Positions 1 through 9,740 of a stretch of DNA of 64,000 nucleotides are shown here, in pieces. Each line of letters starts with the position of its first letter. Position 1 is the first letter of the stretch. This stretch comes from Ignavibacteriales bacterium (GTDB lineage: Bacteria; Bacteroidota; Ignavibacteria; Ignavibacteriales; Melioribacteraceae): assembly GCA_026390795.1 (NCBI GenBank), contig JAPLFG010000001.1, positions 248,001 through 312,000 of the forward strand, in the 5' to 3' direction. Both the position numbers and the translations under genes were made by a program. The notes under the pieces were generated by a model, which saw only the letters and a program-made list of their open reading frames with translations, had not been told where the DNA came from and searched no databases.

Positions 1-1372
1 TGATCATCCCTATAGAATGAACGATGATAACGAAAAATAATCCGGCAATCATAGGTTCAATCTGATCTAAATATTCAATGTTTATCTGCTCTCGGATAAA
101 AAACCAGAACAAACTTGCAATTGCCCCGCCGATAATTTCAACTAGTGCATAACCATTAGAGATTCTCATTCTTTCATAATATGCCCCAAAGACAACTAAA
201 ATAATTCCGGGAATACAGATACTTCCAATAATATACCAGAGTGATATTACAGATTGTACGAAATAAGCTAATGTAACAGCAACAATTGATGAAAATAATA
301 ACCCTACTCTTGTATAATTCGGTATCTGTTTTTCATTTGAATTCTTCCTTAATTTAAAAACAAAGTCATGACCGAAGGTTGTTGCACTTAGAAATATAAA
401 ACTGTTAAGAGTAGAGATGATCGTCGCGAACATTGCTGCATAAAAAATTCCTTTAGTACCGCTTCCAAGAATCCTCTCTGCATATAGAGGAAATGATAAG
501 ACTGGATTTGACAGATTTGGAAGAGTCGCCCTCGCATATAGTCCGGTCGTAGTTGTAAGAAAATCAAATAAGATCATAAAAAAAACAGAAATAATAATTC
601 CCCACTTTGCAGTATTACCGTTCTTTGCAGCATAACAACGCTGATGAAAACCCGGATCGGCAAAAGTCCACAATGCAATAAGAAACCAAACTATGACATA
701 TATTGGAGAGACATTGGATGTTAGCTGAAGATACGAGTGTGGAAGTGTCTCTTTCAGGTAATGATAATTACCTACATCTGAATAAGAAATGAATACGATA
801 AGAAAGAAACCGATAAACATTACAAAGAACTGAAATACATCCGTATATAAATCCGATTTGTAACCTCCTTTCAACAGATAGATCCCCGATACAAATAGGC
901 TAATAATTAATGCCGGAAGCAGCTTAATATTGAAAATAAGACTTAGTAGGTTTGCGGTCATCAATAGATATGGGGCAGGAGATACAAGTATGAAAATTAG
1001 TATCGCAGAAACAAGTCCTACTTTCCTTCCGTAGACCTGTTCAAGTTTGTCCGGTATTGTAAAAAGAGAAGCAATACGAATCTTTTTAGCAAAAAATAGA
1101 GCAAAGATAATTGCGAAAATGTAGTAAGGTAATCCTTGAGTAAACCAGCTCAATAATCCATAACGATAAGTAAATTCACCTACTCCCAGAATCCCTCCAT
1201 ACCAGGTAGCAACGTTTGTCATAATGAAAAGGAACAATCCCACTTTTCTACCAGAAAGTAAATAGTCGGAAGTATCGCCACTCGTTTCTTTTCGCGGTAA
1301 AAATCCTATTAATAGAAGTATAATAAAGAAAGAAACTATAATAAATAAATCTAGTTGACTAAAAGAGACCAT
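1..1372 (-). CDS. Sodium:solute symporter (SSS family), partial; probable thiamine-related importer
   Basis: The reading frame runs from an ATG at 1372 to the left window edge (about 457 codons, 3' end missing). It is highly hydrophobic throughout, with roughly a dozen membrane segments. The N-terminus reads MVSFSQLDLFIIVSFFIILL, followed by a GRKVGL stretch and an N-V-A-T-W-Y-G-G motif typical of SSS permeases. These use a sodium gradient to import small solutes across the inner membrane. Its start lies inside the thiamine pyrophosphokinase gene (14 bp overlap), and the transcription unit begins with a TPP riboswitch. From that context the substrate is probably thiamine or a precursor. Family assignment is firm; the substrate is inference. 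In related Bacteroidota operons this slot is usually taken by a PnuT-type carrier. Confidence 0.85.
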   Translation of the reverse strand, partial: MVSFSQLDLFIIVSFFIILLLIGFLPRKETSGDTSDYLLSGRKVGLFLFIMTNVATWYGGILGVGEFTYRYGLLSWFTQGLPYYIFAIIFALFFAKKIRIASLFTIPDKLEQVYGRKVGLVSAILIFILVSPAPYLLMTANLLSLIFNIKLLPALIISLFVSGIYLLKGGYKSDLYTDVFQFFVMFIGFFLIVFISYSDVGNYHYLKETLPHSYLQLTSNVSPIYVIVWFLIALWTFADPGFHQRCYAAKNGNTAKWGIIISVFFMILFDFLTTTTGLYARATLPNLSNPVLSFPLYAERILGSGTKGIFYAAMFATIISTLNSFIFLSATTFGHDFVFKLRKNSNEKQIPNYTRVGLLFSSIVAVTLAYFVQSVISLWYIIGSICIPGIILVVFGAYYERMRISNGYALVEIIGGAIASLFWFFIREQINIEYLDQIEPMIAGLFFVIIVHSIGMI

Positions 1373-2012
1373 ATTTTCTCATCGTTTCAAAATCTCGAAT
1401 TACGAAAACAATTCCGCCTCTTATATCCAACTCCACTTCATTTTGCAGTGCAACATTGCTAGTACTCTCTTTTATACCGAATGGAAGCGAAATATTCTTA
1501 AGTTCATATTTTAATCCATGTGAATAGATCTTTGTTTTAGAATCAATCCCGTAGATAGAAATTGTTTCTTTAGGGAATGTTTTTAATCTTACTTTACCGG
1601 TAAATGCTGTGAGAATTGATTTATGATGGATTATCTTTATGATAATTTTATCAAAAAATTTTAGGACTATACCTATATTACAGAATGAATGATCCAACCG
1701 GTCGCCGGTTGCACCCAGCAGGATAACCTCATCATATTTTTTCTTTATGGCAAATTTTAAACACTTTTCAACATCTGTATCGTTCTGCCGAGTAATTTTT
1801 ATAATCTCACATTTTTCATAATAATAATCGTATACACCAGGATTAATCGAGTCCAGATCACCTATTATATAGTCCGGTATAATATTCAGCTTTTCTGCGG
1901 AGTTCGCCCCGCCATCGGCGCAAATAAGCGTTTGATAATCATTCTTAATCAAGTAATCGAAATATTTTTTTCGAGGAGGTTGTCCATTCGCAAGAATAAT
2001 ACACTTCTTCAT
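1359..2012 (-). CDS. thiN: Thiamine pyrophosphokinase
   Basis: It transfers pyrophosphate from ATP to thiamine, giving the cofactor TPP in the cytoplasm. The N-terminal half carries the family motifs ADGGAN (substrate pocket), GDLDS and NDTDVEK (metal and nucleotide binding), then GATGDRLDH. The C-terminal half is the beta-rich thiamine-binding domain. At about 217 residues the length is normal. An in-frame GTG lies at 2015, but I chose the ATG at 2012 because its A overlaps the TGA stop of the upstream receptor gene (TGATG), a classic translational coupling arrangement. The gene overlaps the downstream symporter by 14 bp, so receptor, kinase and symporter form one unit under the TPP riboswitch. 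This supports a salvage role: imported thiamine is trapped by phosphorylation. Confidence 0.93.
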   Translation of the reverse strand: MKKCIILANGQPPRKKYFDYLIKNDYQTLICADGGANSAEKLNIIPDYIIGDLDSINPGVYDYYYEKCEIIKITRQNDTDVEKCLKFAIKKKYDEVILLGATGDRLDHSFCNIGIVLKFFDKIIIKIIHHKSILTAFTGKVRLKTFPKETISIYGIDSKTKIYSHGLKYELKNISLPFGIKESTSNVALQNEVELDIRGGIVFVIRDFETMRKYGLF

Positions 2013-4492
2013 CACATACCTAATTTTATTCCAAAAACAAGATTTCTTTCAGCAGCCGGGAAAAATTCCTTTCCAATTCCATAAGCTGCATATAAGTTAT
2101 CAAACAAATTGTTTACTTGAAGAAATAATTGAAGTTTTTTCGCAATTGGTTCCAATGCAAAATTATATGAAATAAATAGATTAGTTACAAAATATGAATC
2201 AACTCTATTATCAGAGTAGTCTGCTAAAGCGGGGAATGAAGTGAGCAGTTCACTCAATTTTGTATCATAATTATCGGTAAAAAAGTCTCCAACATATTTT
2301 AGATTCGCTTGCAGAAGGAAATTATCGTTATGATATTTTATTACAGCACTCATCATAACGTTTGGGAATCCGCTTATTCGATTTCCAGTCAAGTCAATTT
2401 TGACCGGAGTAGCTATATCACTTGTTTCCAGAAAATAATACCCTTTACTAATGTAATTTCTTGATAAAGATCCATTAATAATAAATTCAAAATTATTGTT
2501 CAATCTCATATTACTAGCTGCTTCAAAACCGTAATGAATGGTCTGATCCATATTTCCGGTTATTGGTTGACCGAAGCGATCAACTTGCCCTTGCTTTACT
2601 ATTTCATCATTAAAAGCCATATAGAAAAAATCGAAAGAAAGATTCAAGTTTTCTCTTGTAAACGATGTACCAAGCTCTAAATTGTTCATAGTTTCCGGTT
2701 TAACCAGCGGTTTAGAAAAATCATACGCTCCGGTCGATGTAATTTCAAATTGCGGAATTGAACCTCCGCTTGATTCCGCGGCATCGTAATAATTGTTCAA
2801 TCTAGGTTCCCTTGTAACCTGGGCAAATGAAAAATAAAAATTCCACTCCGGTGTAAATTTGTAATTAACTCCAATACGGGGATTGAAAAATAAATTGCTT
2901 ACTTCAATATCATTGTTAAGATATTTTTCTGAAAACAATTTATACTTATGGTAAGCCAACTGTCCTTCAATTAAAAAGTTAATATGATTATTTAGAACAT
3001 AATTCTCGTTCGCGTAGAAATTAAGAATATTTTTCCCGCCATGAAATTGATAATAGCGATAATCTTTTGTTAATCCGACGGGAAGGTTATCCGCAAAACT
3101 AATACTTCCCCAATGGAGAGAACGGTGAATACGAAGTTCTCCGCCAAGAATCAATTCTCCATTTGTATGCTTAATGCTAATGCGCGGAATCCAGCCCCAC
3201 TGTTTGTTCTCAACCATTGCTCGTATTAACGCATTCCCGGGGTTTTGAGTCGGCTGAAAACCATTATTGCTTGTAATTCTAAAATAACTTGTATCAGCCC
3301 ACGAGCCATCATAATCGAAAAAGCCATTCCCTAAAACTAAAAAGAGCGCATTGTTCAAAGTTACTTTATCATTAATCTTCAATTCATTCAAAAGTTCAAA
3401 ATGCGGTTGGGAAAAATTTTCAATTTCGTCGGTGCGCCGTTCAATTGTGTAGGTATAATTATTGTTTCCGGCTTCCCAATAAGAATAATTTGCTCTGCGA
3501 AGATCTTTATCCTTAATTGCAAATTTTGGCAACCCGGTATATGCTAATCCATCAGCAACCGGTCCACCGAAGAGATTTAATTGTGTTGTTAAATTATCAT
3601 CATAGCGAACTGCGCTTAAATGATAGGATTTGAAGTCGATCCAGCTGGCATTACGGTATCCGCTGCTTAATGTTTGAGAAAGTTTAGCGTATATAGAATA
3701 TTTGTTTGAAATAAGTCCGCTTGAAAATTGAGCCGAATATTTTCTAGTATTATAGTCGCCAATGGAAGTTGAGAAATCAATTCTTGGTTTATCCGAAAAT
3801 GCAGAAGTAATAATATTTATTGAACCGCCGACTGCAGGATAACCAACAATTCCTGAACCGGCACCTCGTTGAATTTGTATCAACTCAGTGCTCTCAAGAA
3901 GATCCGGAAAGTCCAGCCAGTACACGTTATGATCTTCAGGATCATTTTGTGGAATTCCATTAATTGAAACGGAAATTCTTCTTTGATCAAAGCCACGTAT
4001 GCTAAGATAGTTGTAACCAATTCCGTTTCCGTTTTCAGAATAAAAGGTAATTGATGGCTGATAACTTAATAGTTCCGGAATATCTTGATTAACGTAGGTT
4101 TGTTTGATAGACTTTCGATCAATTTTTGAAAAAGTTATTGGTGTAAATCCGGTTTCACCAATACTTCCCTTCACAAGAATTGTCTGGCTGGTAATTATTT
4201 TACTTTGAAGGAAGATTTGTCGATTTGAGCGAAGGAATTCTTTTACTTTAATTTTCTGTGATTCAAAACCGATGTGGCTAAATATTATAAAATCTTCTGT
4301 GTTTAATTTTTCTTTGATTTCGAAAAATCCATTTTCATCTGTAGTTACACCAGTGTTCTTCCCTTCAATCACTACGCTTGCAAAATTTAAAGGTGATTTA
4401 TCCGATTGGCTGAAAACATTCCCATTGATGATCTCTACCTGTGCATTTAACTGGATTGCAGAGATCAAAAGAACAATTATCAAGTATTTCAT
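2012..4492 (-). CDS. TonB-dependent outer-membrane receptor, probable thiamine uptake
   Basis: An 826-residue outer-membrane transporter. A signal peptide (about residues 1-17, ending L-N-A-Q) is followed by a carboxypeptidase-regulatory-like domain (about 20-105), a plug domain (about 115-235, with the motif SIRGFDQRRISVSINGIPQN and a later R-G-A-G-S-G-I-V-G-Y-P-A-V-G-G-S-I-N segment), and a long beta-barrel ending in G-I-K-L-G-M. Such proteins import scarce ligands using TonB energy. The gene is first in the operon and lies directly behind a TPP riboswitch and terminator, so its ligand is very likely thiamine or a phosphorylated form. Receptor class is seen in the sequence; the ligand is inferred from the riboswitch and the co-transcribed thiamine kinase. 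The ATG at 4492 is preceded by AAAGGAG. Confidence 0.9.
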   Translation of the reverse strand: MKYLIIVLLISAIQLNAQVEIINGNVFSQSDKSPLNFASVVIEGKNTGVTTDENGFFEIKEKLNTEDFIIFSHIGFESQKIKVKEFLRSNRQIFLQSKIITSQTILVKGSIGETGFTPITFSKIDRKSIKQTYVNQDIPELLSYQPSITFYSENGNGIGYNYLSIRGFDQRRISVSINGIPQNDPEDHNVYWLDFPDLLESTELIQIQRGAGSGIVGYPAVGGSINIITSAFSDKPRIDFSTSIGDYNTRKYSAQFSSGLISNKYSIYAKLSQTLSSGYRNASWIDFKSYHLSAVRYDDNLTTQLNLFGGPVADGLAYTGLPKFAIKDKDLRRANYSYWEAGNNNYTYTIERRTDEIENFSQPHFELLNELKINDKVTLNNALFLVLGNGFFDYDGSWADTSYFRITSNNGFQPTQNPGNALIRAMVENKQWGWIPRISIKHTNGELILGGELRIHRSLHWGSISFADNLPVGLTKDYRYYQFHGGKNILNFYANENYVLNNHINFLIEGQLAYHKYKLFSEKYLNNDIEVSNLFFNPRIGVNYKFTPEWNFYFSFAQVTREPRLNNYYDAAESSGGSIPQFEITSTGAYDFSKPLVKPETMNNLELGTSFTRENLNLSFDFFYMAFNDEIVKQGQVDRFGQPITGNMDQTIHYGFEAASNMRLNNNFEFIINGSLSRNYISKGYYFLETSDIATPVKIDLTGNRISGFPNVMMSAVIKYHNDNFLLQANLKYVGDFFTDNYDTKLSELLTSFPALADYSDNRVDSYFVTNLFISYNFALEPIAKKLQLFLQVNNLFDNLYAAYGIGKEFFPAAERNLVFGIKLGM

Positions 4493-4517
4493 TTTATTTC
4501 TCCTTTTACTGATAGAA

Positions 4518-4544
4518 ACAAAAAAGCCGTTTGGGAAACGGCAG
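4518..4544 (-). terminator. Riboswitch-controlled intrinsic terminator
   Basis: On the minus strand a stem GCCGTTT/AAACGGC (4526-4542 on the plus strand) is followed by a run of six T. The 5' arm can alternatively pair with the region just after the aptamer: GGAAAACGGTAC (about 4558-4570) is complementary to GTACTGCCGTTTCC. That would form an antiterminator. Part of the same sequence (AACGG) can close aptamer stem P1 with CTGTT at the aptamer's 5' side. This predicts that TPP binding frees the terminator arm and stops transcription before the receptor gene. Confidence 0.85.
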
Positions 4545-4559
4545 TACTTGATAAATCTG

Positions 4560-4650
4560 TACCGTTTTCCTACGCTGGCATTATCCAGATCAGGTTTAAG
4601 GGTTTACTCTCAGCAATTCCGCGGTAAGTTTTCCGGGACGCACCCCTAAC
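4560..4650 (-). promoter_or_regulatory. TPP riboswitch (THI element)
   Basis: Read on the minus strand, the segment contains the conserved THI-box blocks in the right order: GGGGTGCG near 4646-4639, CTGAGAGT at 4613-4606, an ACCC block, then ACCTGATCTGGATAATGCC and AGCGTAGG ending near 4569. These match the TPP aptamer consensus closely. It sits 68 bp upstream of the TonB-dependent receptor ATG, with a terminator between. The aptamer begins only about 25 bp after the stop of the transglycosylase gene, so the operon promoter probably overlaps the end of that gene. Confidence 0.97.
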
Positions 4651-4674
4651 AGCTTTTATTATTTTAAGAACAAA

Positions 4675-7311
4675 CTAATTTTGAATTTTTATCTTTTGAC
4701 CAGTTTTGACACGGTCGTTTTTCAAATTATTCCATGCTATTAAATTAGAAACATTCACATTATAATTTTTCGCAATAGTCCAGAGGGATTCACCTTCTTT
4801 AACTACGTGAATTGACTTACCAGAATTTTTCTGATTTTGTTTCGAAACTGCTTTTCCGTTTTGAACAGATGCCGGTTTACTTATGATCAATGATTGACCT
4901 TTTATAATCTTACTATTATCGAGGTTATTCCATTGCAGAATTTCCTTAGTGGTGACATTGAATTTATCAGCAATTGCCGAAAGAGTTTCACCAGATTTAA
5001 CTTTATAACTGCTCGTATTCTCTTTTGATTTAGTAGATTTAGTCAAAGTTACATTCGAGGTATTTTTAGATCTTGCTGTTTTTGAAGAAGGATCCACATC
5101 AGAATATATTTCGATTGTTTTACCAAGTACGATATTGTTGTTTCTGAGATTGTTCCAGTTTTTAATATCGTCTACGGAAACCTTAAACATTTCCGCGATT
5201 GATCCAATCACATCACCTTGCTTGACAGTATAATGAAGAACATTTGCTTCTTTACGAGTTGTATTGTCTCCAATAGAACTTGCATCTCTACCATGAACAA
5301 GCAAAACATTCCCGGCGATTAATTTATTTGACGAAAGTTTATTCCATTTTCTCAATTGTGCAACAGAAACGCCAAATTTCATTGCGATCTTACCTAAGGA
5401 TTCACCTTTTCTGATTTTATACTTTGAAGTTTTTCCGCCGGTATTTGCAACTCTTTGTCCGGATCTTGAATCATCTGAATTTACAAATAGAATACTTCTT
5501 TTTTCACTTTCACTCATTTTGTCAATCGAAGAGAAATAATCAACTTTATTTTTAGATACAAAAATTGCCAGTTGCTGTCCAACACGAACTGTTGAAGTAT
5601 ATGGTAAATTATTCCAGTTTCTAATGTCAGTAACACGGACTTTATACAAGTCCGCAATATCCATCAGATTATCTTTGCTCTTTACTGTGTACTTAAGTAC
5701 TTCCATTCCTTCAGGTACAAGATATTTTACAGAATCACCTAACATTTCTTGGTAGATCTTTGAGAATTTACCATTATCTGTGTTATTAGTTAATTGCAGT
5801 TGATACGAAGGATTCAGATCTAAAGTTTTAATTTCTTCTTCAAGAGCAGGAAGTACGTCTGTGTTGACTGCAAAATCATCGGCGTTAAAATTAGAAACCG
5901 GAATTTTGATTTCTGTCCCTACTTTAAGCCGTCCTCGTACAGAAAGATTATTTGCGTCTGCTAAATTTGAAATACTTATATCATATTTAGAAGCAATATC
6001 GGATAATTTTTCGCCATGTTTAACTGTATGAGTAACGAACTGAATTTTAGCTTCATCTGGTATATCTTTCAAATTTTGTACAAATGCATCGTATGATTTT
6101 GTAGGAACTCTTAATGGGTATCCTCCATCATAATTTTGGGGAGTGCAATTTTGAGTTAATTCTGGATTCATATCACGTAATAAATCAACGCTAATACCTG
6201 CACACTTTGCTAAGATGTTAAGATCTATAGCTTCATTAATTTTATGAATAGTATATTCATGTGGTTTCTCAAATTGAATATTTGTAAAACCGTACTGTTC
6301 TGGTCTGCTTGCTATCAAAGTAACTGCAATATATTGAGGAATATAATTCCTGGTTTCCTTTGGCAGATAAGGGCGAATTTCCCAGAAATCGCTTGAGCCA
6401 GCTCTTCTCATTGCTTTACGAACTCTTCCCTCTCCGCTGTTATAAGAAGCAACTGCCAAATACCAATCGCCTAAAGAATAATAAAGATCACGTAAGTGTC
6501 TAGCAGCAGCATAAGTCGCTTTTTCAGGATCGCGTCTTTCATCAATGGCAAAATTAATATTAAGATCATACAATCTTGCAGTACCGCGAACAAACTGCCA
6601 CATTCCTACTGCTTTGGCCCATGATCGTGCATTTGGATTGAGCCCGCTTTCAGGCATGCTCAAATAAATTAACTGCTGCGGAACCTTTTCTTCAGAAAAT
6701 ATTTTAGCCATTAATGGAAAATATTTGCCTGATCTTGAAAGCCAGCTTTCTATGTAATGTCTTCCTTTACCAGTGAAATATTCGATATATTTTTCAACAT
6801 AACGATTGACTTCCAAAGGAAAGTCTCCAACTACTACAATTGTGGTTGGTCCTTTATCAACTTTTACATTAACACTATCGTTTTCCGGGATAACGTCCGG
6901 TATTTTCTTATTCATCCATTCTTCTAATGCGCCAATGGAAGCGTTCTCGGGTAACTCATCTAAACTTTCAATATACTTCTGATAATCTTCCACAATCGAA
7001 TTTTCTAGTTGAACATAAGTTGAGTTTTCTTCAATTGCATTATAGTAGCTAAGTTTATTAATTGTTGATAAAGCTGATTCATAGTAATTCAGAGTCTCAA
7101 TTTTAAAACCTAATTTTTGTTGATATAGTGCGTTGACATAATCTCTACGCGCACTTTCTAGCATTTCATTTATTCTTGAGGGAGTTTCAACAACCTTGAG
7201 TGTATCTTGTATTGCCGGGGTAGTGTTTTTAACATATGACTTTGAACTGCTGCATGAAGAAGTAAAAATAGTAATAGAAATTAATATTGGTAAGATTAGC
7301 AGTTTTTTCAC
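4675..7311 (-). CDS. MltD-like membrane-bound lytic transglycosylase with six LysM repeats
   Basis: It cleaves peptidoglycan glycan strands non-hydrolytically. A lipoprotein-type signal ends at Cys20 (T-S-S-C), so the protein is probably lipid-anchored facing the periplasm. The SLT domain spans about residues 190-345; the catalytic Glu lies in the P-E-S-G-L-N-P motif (about residue 221), followed by KAVGMWQF and [15 protein letters not shown]. Six LysM repeats follow at about 427, 540, 631, 693, 769 and 835, each of the form YxVKxGexLxxIAxxxxVxxxxIxxWNNL. E. coli MltD has two LysM repeats, so six is on the high side. The linkers between LysM2 and LysM5 are Ser/Thr/Lys rich. It is flanked by 121 bp on the upstream side and the riboswitch downstream, and is probably transcribed alone. 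Confidence 0.92.
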   Translation of the reverse strand: MKKLLILPILISITIFTSSCSSSKSYVKNTTPAIQDTLKVVETPSRINEMLESARRDYVNALYQQKLGFKIETLNYYESALSTINKLSYYNAIEENSTYVQLENSIVEDYQKYIESLDELPENASIGALEEWMNKKIPDVIPENDSVNVKVDKGPTTIVVVGDFPLEVNRYVEKYIEYFTGKGRHYIESWLSRSGKYFPLMAKIFSEEKVPQQLIYLSMPESGLNPNARSWAKAVGMWQFVRGTARLYDLNINFAIDERRDPEKATYAAARHLRDLYYSLGDWYLAVASYNSGEGRVRKAMRRAGSSDFWEIRPYLPKETRNYIPQYIAVTLIASRPEQYGFTNIQFEKPHEYTIHKINEAIDLNILAKCAGISVDLLRDMNPELTQNCTPQNYDGGYPLRVPTKSYDAFVQNLKDIPDEAKIQFVTHTVKHGEKLSDIASKYDISISNLADANNLSVRGRLKVGTEIKIPVSNFNADDFAVNTDVLPALEEEIKTLDLNPSYQLQLTNNTDNGKFSKIYQEMLGDSVKYLVPEGMEVLKYTVKSKDNLMDIADLYKVRVTDIRNWNNLPYTSTVRVGQQLAIFVSKNKVDYFSSIDKMSESEKRSILFVNSDDSRSGQRVANTGGKTSKYKIRKGESLGKIAMKFGVSVAQLRKWNKLSSNKLIAGNVLLVHGRDASSIGDNTTRKEANVLHYTVKQGDVIGSIAEMFKVSVDDIKNWNNLRNNNIVLGKTIEIYSDVDPSSKTARSKNTSNVTLTKSTKSKENTSSYKVKSGETLSAIADKFNVTTKEILQWNNLDNSKIIKGQSLIISKPASVQNGKAVSKQNQKNSGKSIHVVKEGESLWTIAKNYNVNVSNLIAWNNLKNDRVKTGQKIKIQN

Positions 7312-7432
7312 GCTGACTCCGATTGCTTTAATTTTGGACGCAATTTAATCTCTAATAAACGGATTGTCAAGTTACTTTATGATATCAATATACTTTAGTG
7401 CTTGTAATTAAAAGAGTTAGGTTTTAAAAATA

Positions 7433-8977
7433 TTACAATGGGATATTACAATGCTTCTTTTTGGGGTTTATATCAACTTTTGTTTTTAGTAGTTGGAATG
7501 CTTGTATAATTTTAATTCTAGTCTCTCTTGGAATAATAACTTCGTCAATATAACCACGTTCCGCTGCAATGTATGGATTAGTAAATTTTTCTACATATTC
7601 TGCAAGTTTCTCGTTCAATTTCTCCTCATGATTTTTTGATGCTGCGATTTCCTTCTTGAAAATTATTTCGACCGCACCCTTCGGTCCCATCACAGCAATT
7701 TCCGCACTTGGCCATGCAAAATTAAAATCACCTCTTATATGTTTCGAATTCATTACATCATAAGCGCCGCCATATGCTTTACGAGTGATAACTGTAACCT
7801 TAGGAACCGTAGCTTCACAGAAAGCAAATAGTAATTTTGAACCATGTCTAATAATTCCATTCCATTCTTGCTCTGTACCTGGTAAAAATCCGGGAACATC
7901 TTCAAGAATTAAGAGAGGTATACTGAATGCATCGCAGAAGCGAATGAAACGCGCACCCTTTACAGATGAATTTATATCAAGCACACCCGCTAAAATTTGC
8001 GGTTGATTTGCGACTACACCTACTGAGATACCCCCTATTCTGCCGAATCCAACTATAATGTTTTGTGCATAATTTGCATGAATTTCAAGAAAATCACCAT
8101 CATCTATTAGAAGAGAGATTATTTCTTTCATGTCATAAGGTTTATTAGGAAGATCCGGAATGATTGAATCTAATCTGGTGTCAGTTAAATCCTTTGTAAA
8201 ATCAAATTCTTTTATCGGAGGAATGTCTTTCCAATTTAAAGGTAGAAAGCCAAACAATTTTCGGAGGTTTTCAATTACTTCTACTTCACTATCATAAACA
8301 AAATGTGCAACACCGCTCTTAGACGCATGGGTCTCTGCACCACCGAGATCTTCAAAACTTACTTCTTCATGCGTAACTGTCTTAACAACATTTGGACCTG
8401 TAACGAACATATGGCTTGTGTGTTTTACCATGAAAACAAAATCAGTAATTGCCGGAGAATAAACTGCGCCGCCCGCACAAGGTCCTAGTATTGCAGAGAT
8501 CTGCGGAATTACTCCGGATGCTAATGTATTGCGAAGAAATATATCTGCGTAGCCGCCGAGACTAACAACACCCTCTTGAATTCTCGCTCCCCCGGAATCA
8601 TTTAATCCAATTACTGGAATACCAATCTTAACTGCCATATCCATAACTTTGCAAATTTTTTCTGCATGGGTTTCCGAAAGTGAGCCGCCAAACACTGTAA
8701 AATCCTGGCTAAAGATTGCAACTTGTCTTCCATTGATTTTAGCAAACCCGGTTACTACTCCGTCACCAAGATATTTTTGATTATCCAATCCAAAATCATA
8801 TGAACGATGTTTTACGAACATATCTAATTCTTGAAATGTACCCTCATCAACTAACAACTGGATTCGTTCGCGAGCTGTTAGTTTTCCTTTATCGTGCTGA
8901 GATTTTATTCTATCTATTCCGCCGCCAAGTTGCGCTTCTTCTCTTAACTTTTCCAGTTTGCTTATTTTATCTTTCAT
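7433..8977 (-). CDS. Acyl-CoA carboxylase carboxyltransferase subunit (PccB/MmdA type)
   Basis: A 514-residue biotin-dependent carboxyltransferase. The N-terminus (K-L-T-A-R-E-R-I) is typical of the propionyl-CoA carboxylase beta / methylmalonyl-CoA decarboxylase alpha family. Two crotonase-like halves follow, with the oxyanion-hole regions [10 protein letters not shown] (first half, acyl-CoA side) and a [12 protein letters not shown] stretch; the second half has the [11 protein letters not shown] biotin-side motif. It moves a carboxyl group between carboxybiotin and propionyl- or acetyl-CoA. No biotin carboxylase or biotin carrier gene lies nearby, so partner subunits must be encoded elsewhere. 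It starts 15 bp after the degenerate ABC ATPase gene and is probably co-transcribed with it. The family is clear; the preferred acyl-CoA is not decided by sequence alone. Confidence 0.9.
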   Translation of the reverse strand: MKDKISKLEKLREEAQLGGGIDRIKSQHDKGKLTARERIQLLVDEGTFQELDMFVKHRSYDFGLDNQKYLGDGVVTGFAKINGRQVAIFSQDFTVFGGSLSETHAEKICKVMDMAVKIGIPVIGLNDSGGARIQEGVVSLGGYADIFLRNTLASGVIPQISAILGPCAGGAVYSPAITDFVFMVKHTSHMFVTGPNVVKTVTHEEVSFEDLGGAETHASKSGVAHFVYDSEVEVIENLRKLFGFLPLNWKDIPPIKEFDFTKDLTDTRLDSIIPDLPNKPYDMKEIISLLIDDGDFLEIHANYAQNIIVGFGRIGGISVGVVANQPQILAGVLDINSSVKGARFIRFCDAFSIPLLILEDVPGFLPGTEQEWNGIIRHGSKLLFAFCEATVPKVTVITRKAYGGAYDVMNSKHIRGDFNFAWPSAEIAVMGPKGAVEIIFKKEIAASKNHEEKLNEKLAEYVEKFTNPYIAAERGYIDEVIIPRETRIKIIQAFQLLKTKVDINPKKKHCNIPL

Positions 8978-8992
8978 GAATGTAAATCCGAT

Positions 8993-9739
8993 TTAGATAG
9001 AAAGAGTGGCCATTTTTTGAGATTCTACTTGCTTAAAAGTAGTCAAGATTTTTGTCCGGATCATTTCGAAAGGATCTGAAGTAAATGTTGATTCATCGCG
9101 TTCTGAGGAAAGATCAATATCACTTTCAGAAATGATCTCACCCGGATCGTTTTTCATTAAATAAACTTTATCCGTTAAAAATAATGCTTCTGTAACATTT
9201 GAAGTTGCTAGCAAAAAAGTAACGCCCAGAGTTTTGTTTATTTTTCTTATTAGCATAAGTAATTCATTTTTAGTCTTATTGTCCATTTCACTAAAAGGGT
9301 CATCTAAAAGAATCGCACTAGGATTATGGGCAAGAGAGCGTGCTAAAGAAATTCTAAACCGAAAACCAAGACTACGGTTGTGACACTGAAATGAGTTGTA
9401 TCCTTCTAATCCGACTATATTGATGAGAGATTGAATTTGTTTCTCATCGCATTTATTCAATCCAAATTTTACGTTTTCATATACATTTAACCATGGAAAA
9501 GAAGAAGGAGCCGTTGGTATTAAAATTATTTTTTGAGATGAAGGATTTACGATATCGCCAGATGTTTGTTCTTCTAATCCGGAAATTATTTTTAATAGGA
9601 CAGATTTTCCAGATCCGTGTGGTGCAATAAGAGAAGTGATTTTTTTATCGGGCATATTAAAAGTGATTTTACTTAAAACGGGTGTATTAAAACCAGCATC
9701 CGTTATAAATTCTTTGGAAATATTTTTTATCTCAATCAT
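8993..9739 (-). CDS. ABC transporter ATPase-like protein (NitT/TauT type) with degenerate catalytic motifs
   Basis: A 248-residue ABC nucleotide-binding subunit related to nitrate/sulfonate/taurine ATPases. Several key motifs are altered. Walker A reads A-P-H-G-S-G-K-S (39-46; first Gly is Ala). The signature, normally LSGGxRQR, reads RSLGFRFR (122-129). Walker B is ILLDDPF, so the catalytic Glu is Asp147. The H-loop position, normally T-H-D, reads T-S-N, so the switch His is missing. The lysine and serine of Walker A and the D-loop area remain, so ATP may still bind while hydrolysis is doubtful. It is separated by 1 bp from the permease gene upstream. No solute-binding protein gene is adjacent. 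Substrate unknown. Confidence 0.8.
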   Translation of the reverse strand: MIEIKNISKEFITDAGFNTPVLSKITFNMPDKKITSLIAPHGSGKSVLLKIISGLEEQTSGDIVNPSSQKIILIPTAPSSFPWLNVYENVKFGLNKCDEKQIQSLINIVGLEGYNSFQCHNRSLGFRFRISLARSLAHNPSAILLDDPFSEMDNKTKNELLMLIRKINKTLGVTFLLATSNVTEALFLTDKVYLMKNDPGEIISESDIDLSSERDESTFTSDPFEMIRTKILTTFKQVESQKMATLSI

Positions 9740-9740
9740 T

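Noticed and set aside
4272-4649. Plus-strand frame crossing the riboswitch
   Set aside because: It is antisense to the receptor gene's 5' end and the TPP riboswitch, both strongly supported.
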